12,217 nt of DNA from the NCBI GenBank assembly GCA_011524805.1, contig WTJO01000251.1:1-12217 (forward strand). Direction: 5' to 3'. The notes below the pieces were generated by a model. The model was given only the letters and a program-made list of their open reading frames with translations, searched no databases and had not been told where the DNA came from. The translations under genes and the position numbers were made by a program. Source of the stretch: Alphaproteobacteria bacterium. GTDB taxonomy: Bacteria > Pseudomonadota > Alphaproteobacteria > Puniceispirillales > Puniceispirillaceae. Numbering within the stretch: the stretch's first letter is position 1; each line of letters starts with the position of its first letter. Positions 1 through 7,059 of the stretch are shown piece by piece.

Positions 1-1245
1 ACATACAGCCAGATTTTGCGTCACCTCGGGACTTTGCCCAAAGGCGCAGGGGCAGATGATATTATCCGCAATTAACCGTTCAAAAAACGGGTCTGTTGCC
101 ACACCTGAGCAATTTACCGCCATGTCCGATAATAGCACATCGCCAGAAGCCAGCCCTATTTTGACCTCGCCTGCCTCCTCATCCAGACTGATGACCCTGT
201 CTTGGATGATAGATAACTGCCCGCTAGACAGCATTTGCTGAGCGGCGGCGAAATTCTGCGGGGCTGAGCGGTATCTGGCAAGTGACCACCAGCTTGCCGC
301 CCGCTTTAACAGCCGCCGTTTTTCCTGCCCCGACATCTGCCAGTATACCTCTGACAGCTCTATGCGCAGCGCTTCAAACCTCTCCTGCCAGCTTGACTGC
401 GTCCAGTCATCACCCGCCTGTTTCAGAGCCGTTCTCATATGGCCGAAAAACCTGCTGGCCGTTAACTGTTCTTTCGGCCACCTTATCGCAGGCTGTGCCT
501 GCCAGCCTGTCTGTGCAGGTGGCAACATGCCCTGTGGCGAGACCAGCATAATCCTGCCCTTATGGCCAGTCTGGGCGGCAGCATAGATACCATCCATCGC
601 TGTAAGCCCGCCCCCTATCAGACATAGCGTATCATCTGTCTCAAGCCTCTTCTGCCAGCTGCCATCCCATGGATTGACAACCAGCCGGTTCTGGCCAGAG
701 GACGTAACAGCACATGGCCAGATTGGCGGCGGATTACCTGTCGCCAGCACCAGCATCTTTGTGCGTATTTCTGCCCCTGCACTATGACTGATATGCCAGA
801 GATTATCCTGCTGGCGCAGGGTAGTGGCGGTTGTGCTGATCTGTTCAGGCAGACCATCTATGCAGATTTTCTCAAGCGTGTCTGTCATATAGCGGGCAAA
901 ATCACGGCGCTGATAAAAATCGCCCTCAGGCCTGCTGGCCTCGGCATCACAAATATGCGCCTCTGCCCATATCTTGAAGTCATCTGGACTGTCAGAGAAT
1001 AATTTCATAATTTCAGCCCGGACATTTAGCCGGTAATGCGGATTATCTGTGCCGAAGGCAGCACCACTGCCAAAGGGCTGGCGGCCGCAATCTTCAGAAA
1101 CTATGGCAATTTGTCTGGCACGTCTGGGGGCTGATTTGCATAGATGGATGACAAGTGCCGCCGCGCTAAAACCGCCGCCAATAATCGCCAGGTCAAATAT
1201 CCTGTCTGTATCTGCTGGCATCTGGCTATTTGTCGGGCTGTGCAT
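1..1245 (-). CDS. FAD/NAD(P)-binding oxidoreductase, YdhS-like (COG4529), partial at 3' end
   Basis: The minus frame is open without a stop from the ATG at 1245 to the window edge (415 codons), so the C-terminus is missing. Visible features: an N-terminal dinucleotide fold (residues about 17-35, IIGGGFSAAA), the family signature FGTDNPHYRLNVRA (64-77), ATGNPPP closing the FAD region (168-174), and a second glycine-rich fold LIGGGLTAMD (209-218) for NAD(P). This order matches the FAD-NAD(P)-binding family of E. coli YdhS, whose members are generally somewhat longer and mostly of unknown substrate. The protein should be a cytosolic flavoprotein; no signal peptide is seen. It begins 14 bases after the stop of the DMT transporter at 1260-2150, which suggests cotranscription with the upstream hydrolase genes. 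No clear Shine-Dalgarno precedes the start; an in-frame ATG eight codons later (1221) is the alternative. The fold is confident, the reaction unknown. Confidence 0.88.
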   Translation of the reverse strand, partial: MHSPTNSQMPADTDRIFDLAIIGGGFSAAALVIHLCKSAPRRARQIAIVSEDCGRQPFGSGAAFGTDNPHYRLNVRAEIMKLFSDSPDDFKIWAEAHICDAEASRPEGDFYQRRDFARYMTDTLEKICIDGLPEQISTTATTLRQQDNLWHISHSAGAEIRTKMLVLATGNPPPIWPCAVTSSGQNRLVVNPWDGSWQKRLETDDTLCLIGGGLTAMDGIYAAAQTGHKGRIMLVSPQGMLPPAQTGWQAQPAIRWPKEQLTASRFFGHMRTALKQAGDDWTQSSWQERFEALRIELSEVYWQMSGQEKRRLLKRAASWWSLARYRSAPQNFAAAQQMLSSGQLSIIQDRVISLDEEAGEVKIGLASGDVLLSDMAVNCSGVATDPFFERLIADNIICPCAFGQSPEVTQNLAVC

Positions 1246-1259
1246 ATATGGAGATCGCG

Positions 1260-2150
1260 CTATCTGTCTGGAGTATCATTGTGCCGTGCCCATGGGCGGG
1301 TGGCAATATATACCCCTGCGCTGGCAATACAGAACCCTGCAATATCCTGCATGGTAAGAAATTCGTCAAGCACCAGCCATGCCATCAGCGCAGATACTGG
1401 CGGCACCAGAAAAAACAGTGTGGCTGTCTGGCTGGCAGAACCTGATTTAATCAGAATCATCAATATCGTAAAAGCACCAAACGAGACTGCGATAATCTGC
1501 CAGCTCATCGACAGGATGTAGGGTAGGGTAAGATGTATCTGGGCATCTTCAAACAGTAGCACCATCGTAAGATGGAACATACCGGCACCAATTGCCTGAT
1601 AAAAATTACTGACAGAAAGTGGCATAGCTGAGGGCTGTTTTTTTGTCCACAGCGTTCCGGCAGACACCGCTATCAGCGCAATCACGGTAGCGATAAAGCC
1701 GATTGCCGGAATATCATTGCCAACATCAATACCAATTACCAGCGCTGCCCCCGAAAAGCCAAGCCCGATGCCCAGCCAGCCCCATCTGCTCAGCCGTTCG
1801 CCCAGTACAGGACCTGCCAGAACAGCCGTAAGGACAGGCTGAAGCGAGACAATCAGCGCAGACAGTCCAGCCGACATGCCTTCAGATTGCGCAAAAAACA
1901 CGCCACCCAGATATAAGCCATGAAACAGCACACCTGTGCCAAGCCCATAAACAAGTTCTTTGCCTGAGATAGTGAATGCATCTTTAAGATATAGCCCGAC
2001 CAGCCCGAAACCGCTCGCCACAATCACAAATCGCACCCCAAGCGAGGCAAAGGGGGTGCCGTCTGTTACGATTATCTTGCCGCTAATAAAGGCAGATGAC
2101 CATAGCAGCACAAATAACAGGGGAAAGGTTCTAGTCACCGCGCGGCTCAT
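1260..2150 (-). CDS. EamA/DMT-superfamily permease
   Basis: A 296-residue inner-membrane protein with about ten hydrophobic segments arranged as two EamA halves. The first half opens with an LLWSSAFISGK-type motif (about 15-25) and ends its fourth helix near LGE (116-118). The second half ends with MAWLVLDE (256-263), the usual EamA position for such an acidic motif. Length and topology are normal for the drug/metabolite transporter superfamily, whose members export or import amino acids, nucleobases and other small metabolites; the substrate cannot be read from sequence. The start overlaps the end of the upstream MBL-fold hydrolase gene by 20 bases and no ribosome binding site is evident, so translation is probably coupled to that gene. 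It is the last transporter in the window and sits between the hydrolase and the flavoprotein. Family confident, substrate unknown. Confidence 0.9.
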   Translation of the reverse strand: MSRAVTRTFPLLFVLLWSSAFISGKIIVTDGTPFASLGVRFVIVASGFGLVGLYLKDAFTISGKELVYGLGTGVLFHGLYLGGVFFAQSEGMSAGLSALIVSLQPVLTAVLAGPVLGERLSRWGWLGIGLGFSGAALVIGIDVGNDIPAIGFIATVIALIAVSAGTLWTKKQPSAMPLSVSNFYQAIGAGMFHLTMVLLFEDAQIHLTLPYILSMSWQIIAVSFGAFTILMILIKSGSASQTATLFFLVPPVSALMAWLVLDEFLTMQDIAGFCIASAGVYIATRPWARHNDTPDR

Positions 2151-3159
2151 TTAGAAAAAACATATCTGCCTGCCCGTCTGCCTGTATCTGTGCCATAATA
2201 TCGGTAGCGACCAGATGATTGAGATGGGCGCGCGCCTCGCCAGAGGCAAAATACAGCTCATGATCTGAAAATCTACGGCCAAACAGTACATCTATGGCGT
2301 CCGATGTGCTGAGTGGGGCATCTCTGGCCGCCTCAATCAATAGTGCCAGCCTGTCATGATGATGGGCGATAAGCTGTTTTGCACGTCTGCCGGCATGGGT
2401 AAATGGCCAGTCATGGCCGGGAAATACCGTCACCTCATCATCCAGATGCTGCATCTCGTCAAGATAATGCAGATAGGCTGACAGCAGATCATCATCTCTG
2501 TTTCTGATATCGGCTGAAATATTTGGCGAGATACGGGGTAACAGAAAATCCACACCAATATAAAGTTTGCGGTCTGTATCCATCAGGCTGATATGCGCGT
2601 CCGAATGGCCTCTATCTGTTCGTATCACCCATTTGCCAGCCGGCGTTGTTATGGTCTCGCCAGCCGAAATATACTTAATTTCTGAAAAGGGTGCTGACAT
2701 ACGCCGGAACCTGCTTCCGCCTGTTCTGGTGGCCTGAATATGTTCCTCTTCAAGTCCGAAAGCACGATAATGCTCGGCACTTATCTGGCCATATTCTGAA
2801 TCTGATAGCGCATATAGCCAGTGTGCATGCTCAGCCTCCGCCTTTGTCATTTCCATCTTAAGGCCAAAGCGGCGGGCAAGCTCTCCGCCATAGCCAATAT
2901 GATCAACATGATGATGAGTAATAATAAGGCGTGATATCTGCTGGCCTGCGAGCGGGCCGTCAAATAGCGCCTGCCAGCTCTGTGCTGTTGCTTGCGTGTT
3001 TACGCCAGCATCTATCAGACATAGCCCGTCACCTGTATCAATCATATACAGATTAATATGGTTCAGCCTGAAAGGCAGCTCAAAGCGTGCCCAATATACA
3101 TCTTCGGCAAGCTGGCAAAGCTGGCCTGAGGAAGGGACATCTATATTGACCGGCTGCAT
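2131..3159 (-). CDS. MBL-fold metallo-hydrolase (LACTB2/glyoxalase II-like)
   Basis: A 342-residue cytosolic protein with the complete metal-binding set of the metallo-beta-lactamase fold: THHHVDH (81-87, with H82, H84, D86, H87), RGHSDAH with the next His (H185), IGVD with the bridging Asp (D204), and FPGHDWPF with the last His (H249). The C-terminal part (about 280-335) reads like the small winged-helix tail of LACTB2-type members. These enzymes hydrolyse thioesters, esters, lactones or phosphoester bonds using two metal ions; the substrate is unknown here. The ATG shares its A with the TGA of the upstream FAH-family gene (TGATG), a classic sign of translational coupling, and its own 3' end overlaps the DMT transporter by 20 bases. 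It therefore very likely works with the FAH-family enzyme, perhaps on a product of the same pathway (inference). No signal peptide is seen. Confidence 0.92.
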   Translation of the reverse strand: MQPVNIDVPSSGQLCQLAEDVYWARFELPFRLNHINLYMIDTGDGLCLIDAGVNTQATAQSWQALFDGPLAGQQISRLIITHHHVDHIGYGGELARRFGLKMEMTKAEAEHAHWLYALSDSEYGQISAEHYRAFGLEEEHIQATRTGGSRFRRMSAPFSEIKYISAGETITTPAGKWVIRTDRGHSDAHISLMDTDRKLYIGVDFLLPRISPNISADIRNRDDDLLSAYLHYLDEMQHLDDEVTVFPGHDWPFTHAGRRAKQLIAHHHDRLALLIEAARDAPLSTSDAIDVLFGRRFSDHELYFASGEARAHLNHLVATDIMAQIQADGQADMFFLNEPRGD

Positions 3160-3866
3160 CAGCCAGCTTCTGTTAAGGTAATCTCGATTTCTCCCAGCCC
3201 TTCGATGCCGCCTTTGATCACATCACCGGCAACAACCGCACCGACACCCGATGGTGTGCCTGTGAAGATCAGATCGCCACGCTTTAGCGTTACAGACTGG
3301 CTACAAAAAGCAATGATTTCAGACACATTCCATGTCAGATCGGACAGACAGGCATCCTGTTTTATCTCATCATTCACAGATAGCCAGATACGCCCTTTTG
3401 ACAGGTCTTTCTGAGCATCAGGCACGTCACTCATGGCCAGCATCGGCGCAAGCGGTGCAGAATTATCAAACGCCTTTCCCCAGTCCCATGGACGGCCTTT
3501 CTCGCGATGGGCTATCTGCTGGTCACGTCTGGTAAAATCAATGCCGACACCAGCGCCCCAGATATGGTCAAAGGCCTTATCAACAGGGATATTTGCGCCA
3601 TCTTTACCAATCCCCAGCACCAGCTCAATCTCATAATGGAAATTACTGGTAATTGGTGGATAGGGGATATGTGCGCCTGTTTTCACCAGCGCATCTGCCG
3701 GCTTGGTAAAAAAGAATGGCGGCTCTCTGTCATCAAACCCCATCTCACGGGCATGGGCAGCATAATTGCGGCCAACACAGAAAATGCGCCGAACCGGAAA
3801 GCTGCGATCATCACCGTGAATATCTGCTATTGCCTGAGGCTGGGGGGAGAAAATATAGTCTGACAT
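3159..3866 (-). CDS. Fumarylacetoacetate hydrolase family protein (acylpyruvase/fumarylpyruvate hydrolase-like)
   Basis: A 235-residue cytosolic enzyme of the single-domain FAH type, close in length and motifs to fumarylpyruvate hydrolase NagK and the acylpyruvase YcgM. Visible landmarks: VGRNYAAHAREM (31-42), the metal ligands in YEIEL (E79, E81) and GIDFTRRDQQ (D110), the active-site Lys in GKAFDNS (K131), and GTPSGVG (203-209). Family members cleave C-C bonds of 2,4-diketoacids or decarboxylate oxaloacetate. No gentisate dioxygenase or maleylpyruvate isomerase is in the window, so assignment to gentisate breakdown is not supported. It has a good ribosome binding site (AAGGA six bases before the ATG) and is preceded by a 98-base gap, so it probably opens its own transcription unit. 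It ends in a TGATG overlap with the MBL-fold hydrolase. Confidence 0.93.
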   Translation of the reverse strand: MSDYIFSPQPQAIADIHGDDRSFPVRRIFCVGRNYAAHAREMGFDDREPPFFFTKPADALVKTGAHIPYPPITSNFHYEIELVLGIGKDGANIPVDKAFDHIWGAGVGIDFTRRDQQIAHREKGRPWDWGKAFDNSAPLAPMLAMSDVPDAQKDLSKGRIWLSVNDEIKQDACLSDLTWNVSEIIAFCSQSVTLKRGDLIFTGTPSGVGAVVAGDVIKGGIEGLGEIEITLTEAG

Positions 3867-3964
3867 GACACATCCTTACCATCAAATCCAGAAGTGAACG
3901 AAGCGTAGTGAATAATAATTTCACATTAGCCATAGGCAGGTGCTTTTGCAATATGCTGAACCGC
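3867..3964 (-). promoter_or_regulatory. Intergenic gap, probable promoter region of the FAH-MBL-DMT-flavoprotein unit
   Basis: This 98-base gap is the longest break between metZ and the low-coordinate edge. It is AT-richer than the genes around it. On the minus strand a TATTAT box (3917-3912, five of six matches to a -10) lies inside an inverted repeat, but I see no good -35 at the right distance. A weaker alternative is TTGCAA with a 17-base spacer to TAATGT. A clear Shine-Dalgarno precedes the ATG at 3866. The gap and the strong RBS suggest that a transcript starts here, but the promoter itself is not firmly identified. Confidence 0.3.
3908..3924. repeat. 17-base inverted repeat, GTGAA-N7-TTCAC, possible operator
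   Basis: Five-base perfect arms (3908-3912 and 3920-3924) flank a seven-base AT-rich centre. A third copy of the arm, GTGAA, lies at 3894-3898. The centre contains the best -10-like box of the gap, so a regulator bound here would block transcription of the gene starting at 3866. The arms are short and could occur by chance in AT-rich DNA. No transcription factor gene lies nearby. Confidence 0.25.
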
Positions 3965-4900
3965 CTAGATTGTGGCTGTCCTGCGCGAGATAAAGCTACC
4001 TGCCCCGATGATAAGCACCATACCGGCAATATTTGACAGGCTTAGCAAGTTCCCCCAAATCAGCCAGCCTGCAATACCAGCAGAAATCAGATAGCTATAT
4101 TCAAACACCACAAGATAGCTGGCATCTGCCGACTGATAGGCCACTGTAAGCATCCAGACCGAAATAATGGTCAGCACCGCCATCACAATCACCCAGAACA
4201 GGCTGGAAAGTGAAATCATGTCAAAACCTGCCATCATAAAACGTGTATCACCGCCAAGCTGTGATGGAAACAGGCTGAACCAGCACGCCACCCCCAGACC
4301 GGCAAGCCCAAGCCCTGTGAAATAGAATAGCGACAGACACATCGGGCTTTCATCAGCACAATAGCGGTTGGTAATCACAATATTGCCAGCATAAAACGCG
4401 CCAGCGATTACAGGAATGATATGAAGCGCATTAAAGCTGGCCATATCAGGTCGCAGGACAAGCCACACACCCGCACTGCCAAGCCCGACAGCGATAAGCC
4501 TGCGCTTTCCGGGCAGAAGCCGATAACAGATAGCCAGCAATATCAGCACAAAAATAGGCGAGGTAAATAGCCCGGCTCCCGCAACAGCAGATGGCAGAAA
4601 TGACAGCACAGAAAAGAATAACAGCATTGCTATTATGATGGCCGCGCTTCTACAAAGCACGGCTGTCCAGCGTTCGGGCCATAGCCCAAGACCTGTAGTT
4701 CTGGCAATAATCAGCACGCCGGTTACAGCAATGATAGAGCGCAGGAAATGAAACTGCCCAAGACCCATATCATCCGAGATAAGCGGCACCAGCGAATCAG
4801 ACACGCCCAGCACAGAAATGCCAAGCGCCAGCAATAGCCCGCTTTTCAAAGGTGCCGGCATTGAGGCAGGAAATAGACTGAATAGGACAGAGCGTTGCAT
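3965..4900 (-). CDS. EamA/DMT-superfamily permease, FEY-motif subgroup
   Basis: A 311-residue inner-membrane protein with about ten hydrophobic segments in two EamA-like halves. The second half ends with a VVFEYSYLISAGIAGWL segment (264-280), a pattern I associate with alphaproteobacterial RhaT/EamA permeases (COG0697), and has WGN (282-284) where the other DMT proteins of this window have an LDE motif. It is thus a different subgroup from its neighbours rather than a recent duplicate. The ATG at 4900 is used; Met14 is an alternative. It follows the DUF4864-like gene after 41 bases, with a small hairpin in between, and ends 98 bases before the FAH-family gene, so it is probably the last gene of the metZ-led run. 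Substrate and direction of transport are unknown. Confidence 0.88.
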   Translation of the reverse strand: MQRSVLFSLFPASMPAPLKSGLLLALGISVLGVSDSLVPLISDDMGLGQFHFLRSIIAVTGVLIIARTTGLGLWPERWTAVLCRSAAIIIAMLLFFSVLSFLPSAVAGAGLFTSPIFVLILLAICYRLLPGKRRLIAVGLGSAGVWLVLRPDMASFNALHIIPVIAGAFYAGNIVITNRYCADESPMCLSLFYFTGLGLAGLGVACWFSLFPSQLGGDTRFMMAGFDMISLSSLFWVIVMAVLTIISVWMLTVAYQSADASYLVVFEYSYLISAGIAGWLIWGNLLSLSNIAGMVLIIGAGSFISRRTATI

Positions 4901-4941
4901 AGATTAGCAATAGCCCAAAGCTGGGCAAATACAAATAAAAA

Positions 4942-5418
4942 TTACAGCGCGTCTGATTTTCTGGGTGCGGTAACCCCTGTAGTCATCCACCAGCCTTCCT
5001 TGACCTCGGAGGTGACATCATCTGCAAGTGTTTTGCGTAAATCCCATATATAGCTATAGCCATTGCCGTCCCGCCCGCGCAGATCAACTCTGAATCTGGC
5101 TGTTCTGTCATCTTTGGCCAGCAATTCATATGAATAGCCTTTATGGCCGACCATCGGCGCATAGGCAGGATAGGTAAATAATCTGGCAAATCTGACAAGC
5201 GGGCCTGTGGCGCGCTTATTGTCAGGGTGGGCAAATACCCATACCTGTTCGATAGCGGTAATATCATCTTTACTTGCCTGAAGCCCGAACAGCTGGATTT
5301 CTATCACCTGTTCAGGGGAATAGGCACTGTCAGGCTGAATCAGCCTGTCAGTATCTGCACGTGCGATAGAGGGTACAATCAGTCCCAGACATATCAATAA
5401 GGCAATAACTACTCTCAT
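4942..5418 (-). CDS. Small secreted protein, DUF4864-like
   Basis: A 158-residue protein with a clear Sec signal peptide: MR, a hydrophobic core (about 3-17), and a likely cleavage site after ARA (residue 21), so the mature part is periplasmic or envelope-bound. The mature sequence has VIEIQL (39-44), a VFAHPDN segment, TGPLVRFARLF, and YAPMVGHKGY, followed by charged beta-rich sequence and a Trp pair (WWM) near the end. This order resembles the DUF4864 family, which looks NTF2-like, but I place it from memory of the pattern. No catalytic residues can be named. No lipobox cysteine is visible. It starts 23 bases after the HAD gene and is followed 41 bases later by a DMT transporter, so it is likely cotranscribed. 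Function unknown. Confidence 0.78.
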   Translation of the reverse strand: MRVVIALLICLGLIVPSIARADTDRLIQPDSAYSPEQVIEIQLFGLQASKDDITAIEQVWVFAHPDNKRATGPLVRFARLFTYPAYAPMVGHKGYSYELLAKDDRTARFRVDLRGRDGNGYSYIWDLRKTLADDVTSEVKEGWWMTTGVTAPRKSDAL

Positions 5419-5441
5419 AGCCCTATTTACGCATATACTGG

Positions 5442-6128
5442 CTAGCTAGATGACAGAAGCGGTATCAGGGCACGCAAGTCAGAGCCAATATGATGGGGGG
5501 TGCCTGCCAGCCTCTCAAGCGGCATAGAAGCACGGTTTGCCCACAGGCTATGATAGCCAAAATGCGCCGCTGCCGCTGCATCCCAGCCATTTGACGATGC
5601 AAACAATATCTCGCCGGGGGCGGCATCATAGCTGTTACATCCTAGCTGGTAAATCTCGGCAGAGGGTTTGTAAATCCCGACATCTTCAACAGAAATCATC
5701 GCATTAAACCTGTCAATCAGCCCTGCATGTGTAAAGGCATCTGCAAGCATCTGATGATTGCCATTTGACAGAATGGCCGCAGGCAGACCTGCCGAATCAA
5801 TCGCATCCAGCACCTCTGATACTTCTTCATAGGCATCTAGCCGACGATATAAATCCAGCAGCGCTTCGCGCATCTCCGCATCCTCAAGGCCGAGGGCTTC
5901 AAGCGCATAGTCAAGCGCATCACAGGTAATCTGCCAGAACAGAATATAGTCACCAGACAATGAGCGGAGCCAGCTATAATTTAGCTGGCGGGCACGCCAT
6001 AATGCCGCCAGTTCCGGCCATCTATCTTTCAGTGCGGGAAATCTACCTGACGAGGCAAGTGTGGCGGCGGCCGAATCAACATCTAGAATTGTGCCATAGG
6101 CATCAAACAGAACAGCTTTGTATGTCAT
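5442..6128 (-). CDS. (S)-2-haloacid dehalogenase, type II (HAD superfamily)
   Basis: A 228-residue cytosolic HAD hydrolase. The aspartate nucleophile is D9 in LFDAYGT, with T13 following. Further landmarks are the WRARQLNYSWLR segment (44-55) that carries the substrate-binding Arg, LSNGN (S121, N122), YKPS (K154) with Y160, and the diagnostic SSNGWDA (S178, N180, D183). This is the full catalytic set of Pseudomonas L-2-haloacid dehalogenase with a small numbering shift, which separates it from phosphatase-type HAD proteins. The predicted reaction turns L-2-haloacids into D-2-hydroxyacids plus halide; many such homologues have not been tested and may prefer other small acids. It starts 16 bases after the upstream DMT gene, with an AGGA-type ribosome binding site, and is followed by the secreted DUF4864-like gene after 23 bases. 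Confidence 0.92.
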   Translation of the reverse strand: MTYKAVLFDAYGTILDVDSAAATLASSGRFPALKDRWPELAALWRARQLNYSWLRSLSGDYILFWQITCDALDYALEALGLEDAEMREALLDLYRRLDAYEEVSEVLDAIDSAGLPAAILSNGNHQMLADAFTHAGLIDRFNAMISVEDVGIYKPSAEIYQLGCNSYDAAPGEILFASSNGWDAAAAAHFGYHSLWANRASMPLERLAGTPHHIGSDLRALIPLLSSS

Positions 6129-6144
6129 TATCTGTATTTCCTGT

Positions 6145-7059
6145 TTAGCGGGTTTTGCGTATCATCACAGCCGAACGCTGGGCGATGATCATGCTGATGA
6201 CAATAATCACCAGCGCAACCAGCTGTATCAGCTCAACCGGCTCATCCAGAACCAGCCAGCCTATCAGCACAGCTACCATAGGAATGAGATAGCCCACATT
6301 TGAGGTAAAGCCTGCCCCTGCGCTGTAAATCAACTTATATCTTAATGAAAATGCCAGCCCTGTCGAGATAAAACCTAGCCAGAATAACGCTGCCCATACA
6401 TCAGGGCTAATCTTGGTAAATTGGGGCTGTTCGATAATTAGTGCAAGTGGCAGGGATATAGCGCTAGAGATAGCAAAACTGGCGCCGGCAATTATGGCTG
6501 GCGGCAGATGAGATAGCGGGCGGACAGATAAGTTTGAGCTGGCATAGCACATCGCCGCGCCCATTAGCGCCAGCTGCGCCCAAATCAGACTTGAACCCAC
6601 CTGTCTGATACCATCAAAAAACAGCAAGGCGACCCCGCCCATGCCCAGCACCACACCCCCAAACCGCATCCATGATAATTTCTCATCACCTGTGATAAAA
6701 TGCCCGCCTAGCACCGTGATCAGGGGACCTGATGCCATCAACAGGCCGGCAAGAGACGAGGCGACATGCAATTCAGCCCAGCTGATCAACAAAAAAGGTG
6801 CCATCGTGCCTGTAATGCCCACAAAGACCAGTCTGAAGCTCAGCAACTGATGCAGGGGCGGTATTACATCACGCCTGAATGCCAGATAGATCCCAACCGC
6901 AAGCAATGCCAGAACAGACCGCAAGCCTGCAACTGTAAACGGGCCTGTACCCTGAACCGCGATTTTGATCGCACCAAAAGCAGAGCCCCATATTACCGAC
7001 AGCACAAGCAATATCAGCACATCGGCAATACCAATCTTTCGTGTTTCAAATTCCGACAT
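6145..7059 (-). CDS. EamA/DMT-superfamily permease (second of an overlapping pair)
   Basis: A 304-residue inner-membrane protein with two EamA halves and about ten hydrophobic segments. The first half has VIWGSAFGAIK (22-32), the classic opening of EamA domains, and the LRSVLALLAV segment that follows. The second half ends in IGWLVLDEP (266-274). The C-terminal tail is short and basic (KTR), as expected for a cytoplasmic end. Its ATG shares one base with the TAA of the upstream DMT gene (TAATG) and has no evident ribosome binding site, so translation is probably coupled to that gene. The downstream HAD dehalogenase begins 16 bases after the stop. The substrate is unknown; the family moves amino acids, nucleosides and other metabolites. 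Family assignment is confident. Confidence 0.9.
   Translation of the reverse strand: MSEFETRKIGIADVLILLVLSVIWGSAFGAIKIAVQGTGPFTVAGLRSVLALLAVGIYLAFRRDVIPPLHQLLSFRLVFVGITGTMAPFLLISWAELHVASSLAGLLMASGPLITVLGGHFITGDEKLSWMRFGGVVLGMGGVALLFFDGIRQVGSSLIWAQLALMGAAMCYASSNLSVRPLSHLPPAIIAGASFAISSAISLPLALIIEQPQFTKISPDVWAALFWLGFISTGLAFSLRYKLIYSAGAGFTSNVGYLIPMVAVLIGWLVLDEPVELIQLVALVIIVISMIIAQRSAVMIRKTR

Noticed and set aside
282..1521. Several plus-strand open frames of 70-125 codons
   Set aside because: They lie opposite the flavoprotein and the DMT transporter, both strongly supported on the minus strand, and their translations have no recognisable motif or hydrophobic pattern of their own.
4913..4926. 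Hairpin GCCCA-AAGC-TGGGC between the DUF4864-like gene and the DMT transporter, considered as a terminator
   Set aside because: The stem is only five pairs and the minus-strand sequence after it (TATTGCTAATC) has no run of T, so it does not meet the pattern of a rho-independent terminator.
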